NCBI RefSeq assembly: GCF_042701255.1
Contig: NZ_CP170554.1
Location: forward strand, 62,001 to 126,000
Source: Tahibacter sp042701255
Lineage (GTDB): Bacteria > Pseudomonadota > Gammaproteobacteria > Xanthomonadales > Rhodanobacteraceae
Direction of reading: 5' to 3'
Length of the DNA: 64,000 bases
Made by a program: the position numbers and the translations under genes. Below the pieces are notes generated by a model that searched no databases, had not been told where the DNA came from, and saw only the letters and a program-made list of their open reading frames with translations. Within the stretch, counting starts at the first letter, position 1. Every line of letters begins with the position of its first letter. Below are positions 8,473 to 18,049 of the stretch, piece by piece.

Positions 8473-8874
8473 ATGAGCAACGACAACGAACTGCCGACAC
8501 CGCCCGCAACGGCACCCATCTGCTGCGGCGATCTGTACTGGATCGCCGCCGACATCACATCGGACATGGCACCGGCCTATGCGCATCCGCACGTCGTCGT
8601 ACAGGACGACGTGTTCAACCGCTCGCGCATCGCGAGCGTCGTGGTCTGCGCGCTGACCTCGAACCTGCAGCGCGCGAGCGAACCCGGCAACGTGCTGCTC
8701 GCCCAGGGGGAAGGCGGGCTGCCGCGGCAAAGCGTCATCGTGGTGTCGCGGATCGATGCGGTCGACAAGACGCGGCTCGGCACGCGCATAGGCCGGCTGT
8801 CGCCGCAGCGCGTCGCGCAGGTCATCGCGGGACTGCGCTTTCAGCAGGAAGCGTTTCTCGGGCCGTCGCGCTGA
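8473..8874 (+). CDS. MazF/PemK-like protein, no antitoxin visible
   Basis: A 133-aa protein with the PemK/MazF layout: CCGDLYWIAADI (first strand), HPHVVVQDDVFNRS where the family usually has RPVlViqnd-fN, VVVCALTSNLQRA, GEGGLPRQSVIVVSRIDAVDK, and RLGTRIGRLSPQRV. The usual Arg-Pro after the first loop is replaced by His-Pro-His, which may alter or remove mRNA interferase activity. No small antitoxin ORF lies in the 65 nt upstream or the 100 nt downstream, so it is an orphan or has been repurposed. The ATG at 8473 places the fold at the N-terminus; the open frame extends upstream but is a shadow of the previous gene. Confidence 0.75.
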   Translation: MSNDNELPTPPATAPICCGDLYWIAADITSDMAPAYAHPHVVVQDDVFNRSRIASVVVCALTSNLQRASEPGNVLLAQGEGGLPRQSVIVVSRIDAVDKTRLGTRIGRLSPQRVAQVIAGLRFQQEAFLGPSR

Positions 8875-8902
8875 ACGCGGCGCCGCTGCCTGCGGCGGCG
8901 AT

Positions 8903-8928
8903 GCTGCGCCTCGGGCACGAGGCGCAGC
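8903..8928. terminator. GC hairpin between convergent genes
   Basis: A perfect 11-bp stem, gctgcgcctcg/cgaggcgcagc, with a GGCA loop. It lies between the end of the MazF-like gene and the end of icd, which converge. There is no clear T run on either side, so it may act as a transcript 3'-end stabiliser rather than an intrinsic terminator. Confidence 0.35.
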
Positions 8929-8976
8929 GGTATCGCAGACGGCGAAGCGGCGTTGCGCCGCCTCGCCTCCAAGGCC

Positions 8977-10275
<1,299 letters not shown>

Positions 10276-10572
10276 GGAAATCTCCGGTGGGAAGGAAGGC
10301 AGGCGGCTGCCGGGAGGTTTAGCCGGCTATTGTCGCGGTTGGGCACTGGCGCGTCCATGTCGGGCCCTCGACCAGCCAATTCCTGCGCGTTCGCGGCGGC
10401 GCCGACCACTGCGCAATTTCGCCAAACCCGGCGCCCGGCGCGCTGCCTAGACTGCGGCGCCATACGCAGTCCGGGTGCGGCCAGGTTCCGCGCCGGCCCG
10501 TGGCAGCCGCGACCGGCGCGAGGCCGACGCCGCATCCGGGCTGCGTTCCGCCACGACCATCGGGGATAGGCC

Positions 10573-10896
10573 ATGAGACCGCTGCTGTTCGCCGCCGCCT
10601 GCCTGATCGCCGCCGATGCCGCGGCCGCCGGAATCCCGGCCCCGCCGCCGACCTGCAGCCCGACCGAGCTGCGGCCGCTGGCGTTCTGGCTCAGCGGCCG
10701 CGAGGCCGACGCGGCCCAGGACAGCCGCGGGCGCCGGCGCCTCAAGGCCGTGCTCGACGGCTGCGCGATCAGCGAACACTGGAGTAGCTCCGGCGGCCAG
10801 CCCGCCGATCGCGACGACACGGCGGGCCGGCGCAGCACCGCGAAGGCCGCTCACCGGCGCATCACGACGGCGCGTACGGCGACGTTGCCGCGGTAG
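10573..10896 (+). CDS. Short exported hypothetical protein, possibly a truncated DUF1579-like remnant
   Basis: A 107-aa frame. It starts with a signal peptide (MRPLLFAAACLIAADAAAAG) followed by LRPLAFWLSGREADA and LKAVLDGCAISEHWSSSGG. That segment resembles the start of secreted DUF1579-type proteins (F-W-x-G-x-W...L-x-G-C-x-x-x-E-x-W), which normally continue for another 80-100 residues. Here the similarity stops and the remaining tail is Arg/Thr-rich with shadow-like composition. I read this as a truncated or decayed gene; I could not recover the missing part in either other frame. Confidence 0.4.
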   Translation: MRPLLFAAACLIAADAAAAGIPAPPPTCSPTELRPLAFWLSGREADAAQDSRGRRRLKAVLDGCAISEHWSSSGGQPADRDDTAGRRSTAKAAHRRITTARTATLPR

Positions 10897-11039
10897 AAGA
10901 CGACGGCTTCGCGAGCCGCGCAGCGGCGCAGCACCCGTGCAGCTCTGCGCCGGACGCGCCACTCGATCGCGAACAGGAGCAGCTCAGTCGCGCATTGCCG
11001 CGATTCGATCGCAACGCTACCGTCGGCAGCCAGTCCGCA

Positions 11040-11501
11040 ATGAGCCCGTCCATGGCCGAGCAGCATCTTCGCGGCGGCATCCGCTTCGCCGCCGGCGTAT
11101 TCCTGATTTCCGCCGGCATGCAGGCCATGGCGCACTACCAGTTCTACGTCGCCGGCATAGGTGTCGACGATCGCCGGCGCGCCGTCATGGAAGCGATGCA
11201 GAACTACGTGCTCGTGCCGCGCCTCGGCACCACGATGTGGACCCTGCACTGCATGTTCAGCCTGAGCTTCGCGATCTTCCTGATCCTCGCCGGCACGGCC
11301 TACTGGTGGATGGCCAAGGACATGCCGGCGCAGAAGCTGCGGCCGCTCGCGACGGCGAGCGCCGGGCTGTGTCTGACGGCCTGCCTGCTCGTCGCGCTGG
11401 CCTATCCGGTCGTGCAGACCGTGCTGATCCTGCTGCTCGCCGGCCTGGGTTTCGTCTGGGCCGCCTGGCGCGGCCGCGGTGCGGCGACCGGGCGCGGCTG
11501 A
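11040..11501 (+). CDS. Small multi-pass membrane protein of unknown function
   Basis: About 153 aa from the ATG at 11040 (an ATG at 11052 is also possible). Four hydrophobic segments are visible: GGIRFAAGVFLISAGMQA, TMWTLHCMFSLSFAIFLILA, SAGLCLTACLLVALAYPV and VLILLLAGLGFVWAAW. The soluble loop between the first two reads YVAGIGVDDRRRAVMEAMQN. It looks like a conserved four-helix inner-membrane protein seen in assorted bacteria without assigned function. No catalytic motif is evident. The reading frame is open upstream to 10788 without a start codon. Confidence 0.6.
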   Translation: MSPSMAEQHLRGGIRFAAGVFLISAGMQAMAHYQFYVAGIGVDDRRRAVMEAMQNYVLVPRLGTTMWTLHCMFSLSFAIFLILAGTAYWWMAKDMPAQKLRPLATASAGLCLTACLLVALAYPVVQTVLILLLAGLGFVWAAWRGRGAATGRG

Positions 11502-11763
11502 CGCTTGCGGGATTGCGAGTCGGGCGAATTCGCAGGCCACGATCGCGCGGAATTCAGCAGCGCGGTGCAGTCCCAGGGTTCACCGATCAGCGCGGTTCGA
11601 TCGCGACGACGACGCTCGTAACGACCACGTCGTCGACCCCGCGGCACAGCGAACGCGGCCGCAGTGCAGCCGGATTCTGCCGCGCCTGCTACGCCCCGCG
11701 TTCCGCCGACAGCCAGTTTTCCGCCGTTACCCTGCGACCGGGTTCCCCGTCCAAGAGGTCGTC

Positions 11764-12036
11764 ATGTCCGCGGATGCCAAAACCCCGTTGGAGCACGTCA
11801 ACGCCGTGCTGGCGCAGCTCAAGGAAATGCGCCACTACGCCAAGAACAACGTCGAGAACCTGACGGCGCAGTGGCTGCTGTTCGACGGCGAGCTCCGCAA
11901 GCTCGCCCACACCGACCGCATCGAAGCGCTGATGACGCGCCAGGGCGAGCTCTACGACGCGCTCGAGGCAGAGATCACCGCGCTGGAAGAACTCGCGGTG
12001 ACCTTGCAACCGCCGCCGCAGGACGACGCTGCCTAG
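11764..12036 (+). CDS. Small helical (coiled-coil) hypothetical protein
   Basis: A 90-aa protein from the ATG at 11764, preceded by the Shine-Dalgarno-like AAGAGG; the open frame extends upstream but its composition there is shadow-like. The sequence is almost entirely amphipathic helix: HVNAVLAQLKEMRHYAKNNV, LTAQWLLFDGELRKLAHT, RQGELYDALEAEITALEELA. No signal peptide, no cysteines, no recognised family. Probably a small cytosolic helical-bundle protein. A solitary gene; neighbours give no hint of role. Confidence 0.6.
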   Translation: MSADAKTPLEHVNAVLAQLKEMRHYAKNNVENLTAQWLLFDGELRKLAHTDRIEALMTRQGELYDALEAEITALEELAVTLQPPPQDDAA

Positions 12037-12120
12037 TAACGTCATTGCGATTCCGCCGTCTCGATCGCATCGACGCTTCGCCGCTCTTTCGCCGGACCGC
12101 GAAATCGCGGTGTGCGCCAC

Positions 12121-12876
12121 TCAGCTCGTCGGAGCGCTCGCGACCGGCGCCACGTTCAGCACCGGAACCGCGAGGCTGCGATCGGCGTCACCGCTCGCGC
12201 CGGTGCGCAGGTTCGCCGGGATGTGTCCGACGTCGCCGACCGCGATGACCTTGAAGCGTCCGTCCGCCTCGACGCGTATGCGCGTCAGGCTCGCGTGGCC
12301 TACCGACATTTCCAGCCACGCAGCCGTGTCCACGCCGAGCGCGCGCGTGACGAGGTAACGGATGACGTTGCCGTGGCAGACGAATACCTCGGTGCGTGCT
12401 CCGCCCTGTGCGGGGCGGAAATAGGTCGCGAACACGCGATCGAGCCGCGCCTTGCAGGCTGCCGCGTCGGCGGGCTTTTCCTTGGCCATGACCTCGGCGT
12501 TGCGCGTCGGCGGCGTGCATTCGGCGATGTCGTCGACGACGTCGAATGCACGTCCGGGAAATTCCGCGCCGATCGCCGCCGCGGTGTCGCGCGCCCGCTG
12601 CATCGGGCTGACGTGCAACGCATCGAGTCGCGACAGATCGGCGTGCAGCCGCGCACCGGCGAGCCGCGCCTGAGCGACACCGATCGGCGACAGCGGCGGA
12701 CCGATCTTCTCGTCGATGGAGGCATCGGCCGTGTAGTTGCCGTGGCGCACGAGCACGATCTCGCGCACGGCCGGCGCTGCGGACGCCGCGGGTTCCGCCG
12801 CGACGGCGACGGAAGCGGCCATCGCCAGCGCGAACACCGGCGCGATGGAAAATGTGGAGAAGGTGGATCGGCTCAT
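12121..12876 (-). CDS. Exported histidine-phosphatase (phosphoglycerate mutase-like) protein
   Basis: A 251-aa protein starting at MSRSTFSTFSIAPVFALAMA, a signal peptide cleaved after about VAVA. GGAG lies about 8 nt before this ATG. The histidine-phosphatase fold is shown by the catalytic EIVLVRHGNYTAD (RHG), VSPMQRARDTAAAI (second Arg), and EVFVCHGNVIRYLVTRALG (second His). Members dephosphorylate diverse substrates; an exported version acts in the periplasm, with unknown substrate. The C-terminal tail is unusual and Pro/Ala/Val-rich. It ends at the TGA at 12121. Confidence 0.85.
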   Translation of the reverse strand: MSRSTFSTFSIAPVFALAMAASVAVAAEPAASAAPAVREIVLVRHGNYTADASIDEKIGPPLSPIGVAQARLAGARLHADLSRLDALHVSPMQRARDTAAAIGAEFPGRAFDVVDDIAECTPPTRNAEVMAKEKPADAAACKARLDRVFATYFRPAQGGARTEVFVCHGNVIRYLVTRALGVDTAAWLEMSVGHASLTRIRVEADGRFKVIAVGDVGHIPANLRTGASGDADRSLAVPVLNVAPVASAPTS

Positions 12877-13051
12877 CGGAAGGCTCCGGCGGAAAGGCGA
12901 CCCGTTCTTCTCGCACCTTGCCCGGCGAGGGTCAAGCGCGCCGGTTACGTAGGTCGCGGCATCACGCAAACCGTGCCGTCGATCGTCGGGGCTGCGCCCC
13001 GCCCTGATTCGAGCAACCGCGCCGATCCGCTCCCGCGAACCTCGCGACCGC

Positions 13052-13699
13052 TCAGCGCGGCACCACGCCCGCATACAGTGCGAGCAGCCCAACGGTATCG
13101 ATCAAACCGTGGGCGATGACCAGCGGCCACAGTACGCGCAGGCGCAGATAAAGCAGGCCGAACACGAGGCCGATCAGACCCGTGACGAGGATGCCGGTCG
13201 GACCTTGGTAGGCGTGCGCGAGTCCGAACAGCAAAGCCTGCACGAAGGCCGCGACGATGCCGAAACCCGGACCACCGCCGAGCAAGGCGCGCAGACGGCC
13301 GAGCAGGAAGCCGCGGAACAACAGTTCCTCGCCGAATGCCGCCGTGCTCCAGGCGATCGCGAGCAGACCGAGCAGCATCGGCAGATTGCCGGCGATCGCA
13401 CCGATCTTGCCGGACTGCATCGGCGCCCAGCCGAGAACGCGCGTCGCGACGACTGTCGCGACGGCGGCGGCGATATAGCCGAGGACGGCGCAGCCGACGG
13501 CCACGAGCGCCGTCCTCATCGGCGGCCAACGTATCAGCCCGATCGCTGCGAACGGCTCGCCGCCGGCACGCACGCACGCTACGGCGGCTATGCAGCTCAA
13601 GGAAATTGCGATCGGACCGGGCATAGGCGCGCCGAACGCGCGCAAACCCAGCAGTGTGATCACGAAGACACAGGACACGATCAGGATCTGACGCAACAT
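13052..13699 (-). CDS. CPBP-family intramembrane metalloprotease
   Basis: A 215-aa polytopic membrane protein of the CAAX-processing/bacteriocin-immunity (Abi) family. The start is MLRQILIVSCVFVITLLG. The family motifs are present: EELLFRGFLLGRL (E-E-x-x-x-R), FGLAHAYQGPTG (His motif 2), and LVIAHGLIDTVG (final His). About six hydrophobic segments surround them. Such proteases cleave within membranes; bacterial members are linked to bacteriocin immunity and peptide processing, but no peptide gene is visible here. Divergent from the TetR gene with 103 bp between the starts, so probably its target. Confidence 0.87.
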   Translation of the reverse strand: MLRQILIVSCVFVITLLGLRAFGAPMPGPIAISLSCIAAVACVRAGGEPFAAIGLIRWPPMRTALVAVGCAVLGYIAAAVATVVATRVLGWAPMQSGKIGAIAGNLPMLLGLLAIAWSTAAFGEELLFRGFLLGRLRALLGGGPGFGIVAAFVQALLFGLAHAYQGPTGILVTGLIGLVFGLLYLRLRVLWPLVIAHGLIDTVGLLALYAGVVPR

Positions 13700-13749
13700 C
13701 GGCCGCTCGCGGCAAGGAAGGAAGGCCACGCAACTTGCCGGTGCCGAAA

Positions 13750-13771
13750 GTGAACCGCAATATACGTTCAC
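13750..13771. promoter_or_regulatory. Candidate TetR operator in divergent promoter
   Basis: A perfect 6-bp inverted repeat, GTGAAC-N10-GTTCAC, centred in the 103-bp gap between the CPBP protease and the TetR regulator. The spacer contains AATATA, one of the few AT-rich spots nearby, as expected where an operator overlaps a -10 region. TetR-family regulators often bind such sites in divergent intergenic regions. Seen in sequence; function is inferred. Confidence 0.45.
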
Positions 13772-13802
13772 CGGCCGCACGCGCCGCCGCGCCGAACCGG
13801 CC

Positions 13803-14447
13803 ATGCCTCGGAAGACTCCTGCGCCGGCCGCGCTACCGGCACGACAGCCGCGCAGCCTGCAGACGCGCGAGCGCATCCTCTCGGCCACCGAAGCATTGCT
13901 CACGGAAGGCGACGCGGAGCTCATCACGATCGAACAGATCGCCGAGCGCGCGCACGTCTCGGTCGGCGCGATCTACAAGCGCTTCGAGGGCAAGGCATCA
14001 CTGCTGCCGCTGGTGCTCGAACGCGTGCAGGTGCAGCAGTTCGACCGGCTCGAGGCGCATCTGGCGGAACCGCACTGGCACGGGATCGGACTGGCTGGCC
14101 GTATCGACGGCCTGCTCGCCCTGTTCGCGCGCAGCCAGACGCAGCAACGCAGCCTGATCCGCGCCCTGGTCATCGGTCATTGGCAATCGCCGGACCGCAG
14201 CGCGAACGATGCGCGCGCCAGCGGCACGATGACGCTGATACATGCCTGGCTCGCCGAATGTCTCGGAGAGATCCGCCACCCCACACCAGGGCTGGCGCTG
14301 TCGCTGGGCCTGTACACGACGCTGCAAACCCTGCAGACCGCGATCCTGATGGAGCGCGTGCCGGCCGAACTCGGCATTCCGCGCTTTACGGCGGAAATGA
14401 GCCGGCTGTTCCGCGCATATCTCGGACTCGACACGACGAACGGATAG
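13803..14447 (+). CDS. TetR/AcrR-family transcriptional regulator
   Basis: A 214-aa one-component repressor. The N-terminal helix-turn-helix domain spans residues about 18-65: RSLQTRERILSATEALL, ITIEQIAERAHVSVGAIYKR and FEGKASLLPLVLERV fit the TetR pattern. The C-terminal ligand-binding half is helical and not assignable to a ligand. Divergent from the CPBP protease gene, with a palindrome between them. The frameshifted exporter gene converges from the other side and could be another target. Confidence 0.88.
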   Translation: MPRKTPAPAALPARQPRSLQTRERILSATEALLTEGDAELITIEQIAERAHVSVGAIYKRFEGKASLLPLVLERVQVQQFDRLEAHLAEPHWHGIGLAGRIDGLLALFARSQTQQRSLIRALVIGHWQSPDRSANDARASGTMTLIHAWLAECLGEIRHPTPGLALSLGLYTTLQTLQTAILMERVPAELGIPRFTAEMSRLFRAYLGLDTTNG

Positions 14448-14468
14448 CCCTAGCGCGACGGACGCGGC

Positions 14469-15456
14469 TCAGCTGCGATCGCTGCGCAGCGCCTGGGTCT
14501 CGCGCCGGTCGCCGGCGGCCTTGGCCGCGACGACGAGGCTCAGTCCGACGATGCCGACGACGATCAGCAGCGCGCCGAACGCGGCCGTGCCCGACGGCAG
14601 CGACTCGTGCAGGAAGGCCACGCCGAGCGCGGTCGCGAACAGGATCTCGGCCGCCTGCATGGCCTCTACCGCGCCGAGCGCGGTCGCGTCGTTGCGTACG
14701 AGGCCGGTCGCATGGAAGAACAGGACGGTCGCGATCGCGCCGGCGAACAGCGCGACGCCGCCGGCCAGCAGTATCTGCGGCAGGCCGGGCCAGCCGGCTT
14801 CGTGGCCCGCGTACGCGGCGACGAGCAGCCAGAACGGCTGGCTCGCGAGGGTCATGCCGAACACGCGCTGGGTCGCGTTGAGCTCTTCGCCGGTGCGTTC
14901 CAGATGCAGCAGGATCTGCCGGTTGCCCCAGCGGATACAGCACGGCCGCGATGCAGACGCTGACCAGCGCGGCCCAGGCGCGCGCATCGAGATGGCCGGC
15001 GAAATGGCCGTACTGCAGCAGCAGCACGCCGGCGACGATGACCAGCCCCAGCGACAGCGCGCGCTTGGGCAGACGCGCACGCGCATCGCGGTAGATCAGC
15101 GGCGCGAGCAGCATGCCGGCGACGACGGTGAACTGGAAACTGCCGGCGACCAGCCAGGACGGCCCGCTGGCAGCGGCCCAGGTCAGGCAGATGCAGAACA
15201 CGGTGAAGCCGATGCCGCTCCAGAGCAGCCACGGCAGCGGATGCGCGCGCAGGGCGCGCAGCACCGGCGCGAAGCCGCCGTTGAACGGCACGACCACGGC
15301 GAGCAGCGGCAGGGTCAGCAGATAGCGCAGGGCCGCGGTCCAGGCCCAGTGGCCGCCGTCGACGGCACTCGCGCGGTTGAGCACGTAGGTCGCGGTGAAG
15401 AACAGCGCCGCGAGCAGGCCGACGCCCACGGCGTAGAGCGACGAGGAGCGGCGCAT
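14469..15456 (-). pseudogene. DMT/EamA-type multidrug exporter, disrupted by +1 frameshift
   Basis: The 5' half (MRRSSSLYAVGVGLLAALFF to CIAAVLYPLG) is in one frame. The 3' half (NRQILLHLERTGEELNATQ to AAKAAGDRRETQALRSDRS) is in the next. Removing one C from the run CCCC at 14926-14929 restores a single frame of about 328 aa with ten hydrophobic segments, typical of the multidrug-resistance efflux branch of the drug/metabolite transporters. Both halves keep good coding character, so the break is recent or is an assembly error in a homopolymer. Starts at the ATG (complement) at 15454-15456, immediately upstream of the FHA-GGDEF stop. Confidence 0.75.
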
Positions 15457-15458
15457 CG

Positions 15459-16358
15459 TCAGTCCGCGTCGACGCGGCAGACGCGATTGCGGCCGGTCTG
15501 CTTGGCGCGGTACAGCTGTTCGTCGGTCGCGCGCATGAGGTCCGACAGCGAGCTCATGCCGCGGCGCCATTGCGCGAGACCGATGCTGACGGTCACGGTC
15601 GATGGCGTGCCGCCGAGCTCGAACGGACTGGCTTCGATCGCGCGGCGCAGACGCTCGGTCGACGCGGCCGCCTCGGCCAGTTCCTGCTCCGCATAGACGA
15701 TCGCGAATTCCTCGCCGCCGATGCGCGCGATGAGCTGGTCGGCGCGCGCGTTGTGGCGCAGCAGCTGGGCGATGCCGCGGATCACGCCGTCGCCGGCCGG
15801 ATGGCCGTAGCGGTCGTTGACCGGCTTGAAGTGATCGATGTCGACGAGGGCCAGGCACAGCGGGCGCAGATGCCGCGTCGCGCGCAGGATCTCCTTCTCC
15901 ATGAGCTCCTGGAACTGGCGCCGGTTGTACAGGCCGGTCAGCGGATCGGAAGTCGCGAGCTGGTACAGCTCCTCGTGATAGCGCGCCTCGACCGAGTTCT
16001 GCTCCATGAACTTGAGGATGCTGTCGCCGACGCCGATGTGATCGCCGTCGCGCAGCTCGGCTTCGAGGATCGGCTGCTCGTTGAGGAAGGTCTTGTTGGT
16101 CGAGTCCAGATCGCGCAGGCGGTAGCCGTCGGCTTCGCGCCAGATGCGGCAGTGCTGGCGCGAGATGCTGCGGTGGTTGATCTGCAGCTCCACGTCGGGC
16201 GAGCGGCCGATGATGACGACGGCGTCGCCGAGCTCGAGACGGTGGCCGAGGTTTTCGCCGTGGATCACGACCAGGCAGGCCGAACCCACGCGCGCCGAAC
16301 GTTCGCCGGGCGGGCGTATCGTGCGTCGCTGGGTCGTGTTGCCGTTGCGCGGAGCCAT
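15459..16358 (-). CDS. FHA-domain diguanylate cyclase (GGDEF)
   Basis: A 299-aa cytosolic signalling protein. Residues about 30-115 form an FHA phosphothreonine-binding domain: IIGRSPDVELQ, HRSISRQHCRIW and DLDSTNKTFLNEQPI carry the canonical Gly-Arg, Ser-Arg-x-x-His and Asn residues. Residues about 130-297 are GGDEF, with an intact active site RIGGEEFAIVY (GGEEF at 214-218), so c-di-GMP synthesis is expected. The product-inhibition I-site position reads RADQ rather than RxxD, suggesting weakened feedback. FHA-GGDEF fusions are known in Xanthomonadales. It ends 2 nt before the exporter's start, hinting at co-transcription. Confidence 0.92.
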   Translation of the reverse strand: MAPRNGNTTQRRTIRPPGERSARVGSACLVVIHGENLGHRLELGDAVVIIGRSPDVELQINHRSISRQHCRIWREADGYRLRDLDSTNKTFLNEQPILEAELRDGDHIGVGDSILKFMEQNSVEARYHEELYQLATSDPLTGLYNRRQFQELMEKEILRATRHLRPLCLALVDIDHFKPVNDRYGHPAGDGVIRGIAQLLRHNARADQLIARIGGEEFAIVYAEQELAEAAASTERLRRAIEASPFELGGTPSTVTVSIGLAQWRRGMSSLSDLMRATDEQLYRAKQTGRNRVCRVDAD

Positions 16359-16474
16359 CGGGCGAGTGTAGCGGCAGCCGGCGGCTTTCACGCAGCCGCC
16401 GGTCGCGTTTCCGTGACTACTGCTCCGCCCCACCCCTGCGCATCGAATGAATCCGGCGCGTCGGCGGGATCGAA

Positions 16475-17485
16475 TCAGGCCGGCTCCGGCCGGCGCAGCT
16501 GCACGAGCAGTCCGATCAGCACCAGCAGCAGCAGCGCCGCACCGGCGTTGTGCGCGGTGGCCACCGGCAGCGGCAGGCCGAGCAGCACGTTGCTGATGCC
16601 CAGGACGATTTGCAGCACCAGTGCGGTGAGCAGCGCCAGCGCCCAGCGGCCGAAACCGCGGCGCCAGGCCGCGGCGATCACACCGAGCAGATGGCCGAAC
16701 ACCAGCAGCGCGCCGAGGCGGTGGCTCAACTGGATCGCCGTGCGCGCGTCGGCGTCGAGCACGCCGCCCTCGTAGTTCACACCGATGCCGCGCCAGAGCA
16801 CGAAGGCTTCGCGGAAGTCGGTGGCCGGCCACCACTGTCCGGCGCAGGTCGGGAAATTCGTGCCGCAGGCCAGCGCGGCGTAGTTCGCGCTGGTCCAGCC
16901 GCCGAGCGCGATCTGCAGCGCCACGAGGACGAGACCGACGATGACGATGCGGCGCAGCGCCGCAGTGTCGACGCGGCCGAGCGGCGCGAGGCTCAGGCGC
17001 AATGCGACATAAGCCAGAAGGCTAAACGTGGACAGGCCGCCGAGCAGATGCGCCATGACGACGACCGGTTTCAGCTTCCAGGTCACCGTCCACATGCCGA
17101 GCAAGGCCTGGAACACGATCAGCACCGATGCCCCGAGCAGCACGCCGGCGAGGCCGCCGAACTCGCGCCGGCGCCGGATCGCGAGCACGGTCAGCGCGAA
17201 CGTGGTCAGGATCAGGCCGCCGGCGAGGAAGCGGTGCACCTGCTCGCGCCAGGCCTTGTGCGATTCGACCGCGCGCTCCGGAAACGCCGCGTTGGCCGCC
17301 TCGATCTCATGATCGTGCTTGGGCCAGGTCAGCTTGCCGTAGCAGGTCGGCCAGTCGGGGCAGGACAGCCCGGCGTTGGACAGGCGCACGAACGCGCCGA
17401 ACACGATGACGAGCAGGGCGAAGGCGACGGCGAACCAGGCGAGGTTGCGCAGCAGCGGCCGCGAAGAGGGGTTCTGGCTGGTCAT
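16475..17485 (-). CDS. ctaA: Heme A synthase (COX15/CtaA)
   Basis: A 336-aa integral membrane protein that oxidises the C-8 methyl of heme O to make heme A for the aa3 oxidase. Eight hydrophobic segments. Family motifs include FGAFVRLSNAGLSCPDWPTC near the first helix (the periplasmic Cys-containing loop), the His-containing HKAWREQVHRFLAGG, the segment ALGGWTSANYAALACGTNFP, and a late His in IQLSHRLGALLVFGHLLG. Last gene of the SURF1-unknown-ctaA unit, only 4 nt after the preceding stop. The usual partner ctaB (heme O synthase) is not next to it. Confidence 0.95.
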   Translation of the reverse strand: MTSQNPSSRPLLRNLAWFAVAFALLVIVFGAFVRLSNAGLSCPDWPTCYGKLTWPKHDHEIEAANAAFPERAVESHKAWREQVHRFLAGGLILTTFALTVLAIRRRREFGGLAGVLLGASVLIVFQALLGMWTVTWKLKPVVVMAHLLGGLSTFSLLAYVALRLSLAPLGRVDTAALRRIVIVGLVLVALQIALGGWTSANYAALACGTNFPTCAGQWWPATDFREAFVLWRGIGVNYEGGVLDADARTAIQLSHRLGALLVFGHLLGVIAAAWRRGFGRWALALLTALVLQIVLGISNVLLGLPLPVATAHNAGAALLLLVLIGLLVQLRRPEPA

Positions 17486-17489
17486 GGCA

Positions 17490-18038
17490 TCAACGGATCA
17501 GTCGGGACAGGTCCTGGCGTACGCCCGCGGGGTCGTAGCCGGGTTCGAAGCGCAGCATCAGCAGGCCGGCCGGGTCGACGACGACCGCGGCGACCGCGTC
17601 GGGCGCGGCCGGACGCAGCGCCTGCAGCGGCGCGGCGCTCGACTCGACGAAGTCGAGGCGCGGGTATTTCTCCAGCCGTGCCGGCGTGGCTTCCACGCCG
17701 ACGGCGACGAGACGCAGCCGGGTCGCCTTCTGCGTCATCAGCGACCAGATCTTTTCCGCGTCGGACAGTGCCTGCTCACAGGCCGTAGCGCAGCCGGGAC
17801 CGGCGATCAGCACCAGGGTCCAGCGGTATTGATCGTCCTTCCAGCCGAAGGCCGCATCGCGGTGCGCCCGCGGCGTGTCGCTCGCCAGCGCCTGCGGCGG
17901 CTGCACGAGCAGGCCGTTGTTGCGCAGCTTGTGCGGCTGCCAGTCGGCGAGACGCAGCCCGAATGCGACGACCATCGGCGCGAGGAAGATCAGCATGATC
18001 GCGATCAGCTGCAGGCGCTTGCGGGTTTGTATATCCAT
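17490..18038 (-). CDS. Membrane-anchored protein of the cytochrome oxidase assembly cluster
   Basis: A 182-aa protein with one N-terminal transmembrane segment (LQLIAIMLIFLAPMVVAFGL), then a periplasmic domain. The domain resembles a degenerate thioredoxin/SCO-like fold: RWTLVLIAGPGCATACEQAL puts two Cys (C-x-x-x-C) where SCO and thioredoxin proteins have theirs, and VVVDPAGLLMLRFEPGYDP follows. Genes of this type are regularly found between SURF1 and ctaA in proteobacteria, which suggests a role in copper or redox steps of oxidase assembly. Starts 12 nt after the SURF1 stop. Confidence 0.75.
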   Translation of the reverse strand: MDIQTRKRLQLIAIMLIFLAPMVVAFGLRLADWQPHKLRNNGLLVQPPQALASDTPRAHRDAAFGWKDDQYRWTLVLIAGPGCATACEQALSDAEKIWSLMTQKATRLRLVAVGVEATPARLEKYPRLDFVESSAAPLQALRPAAPDAVAAVVVDPAGLLMLRFEPGYDPAGVRQDLSRLIR

Positions 18039-18049
18039 CCACCAATTCC

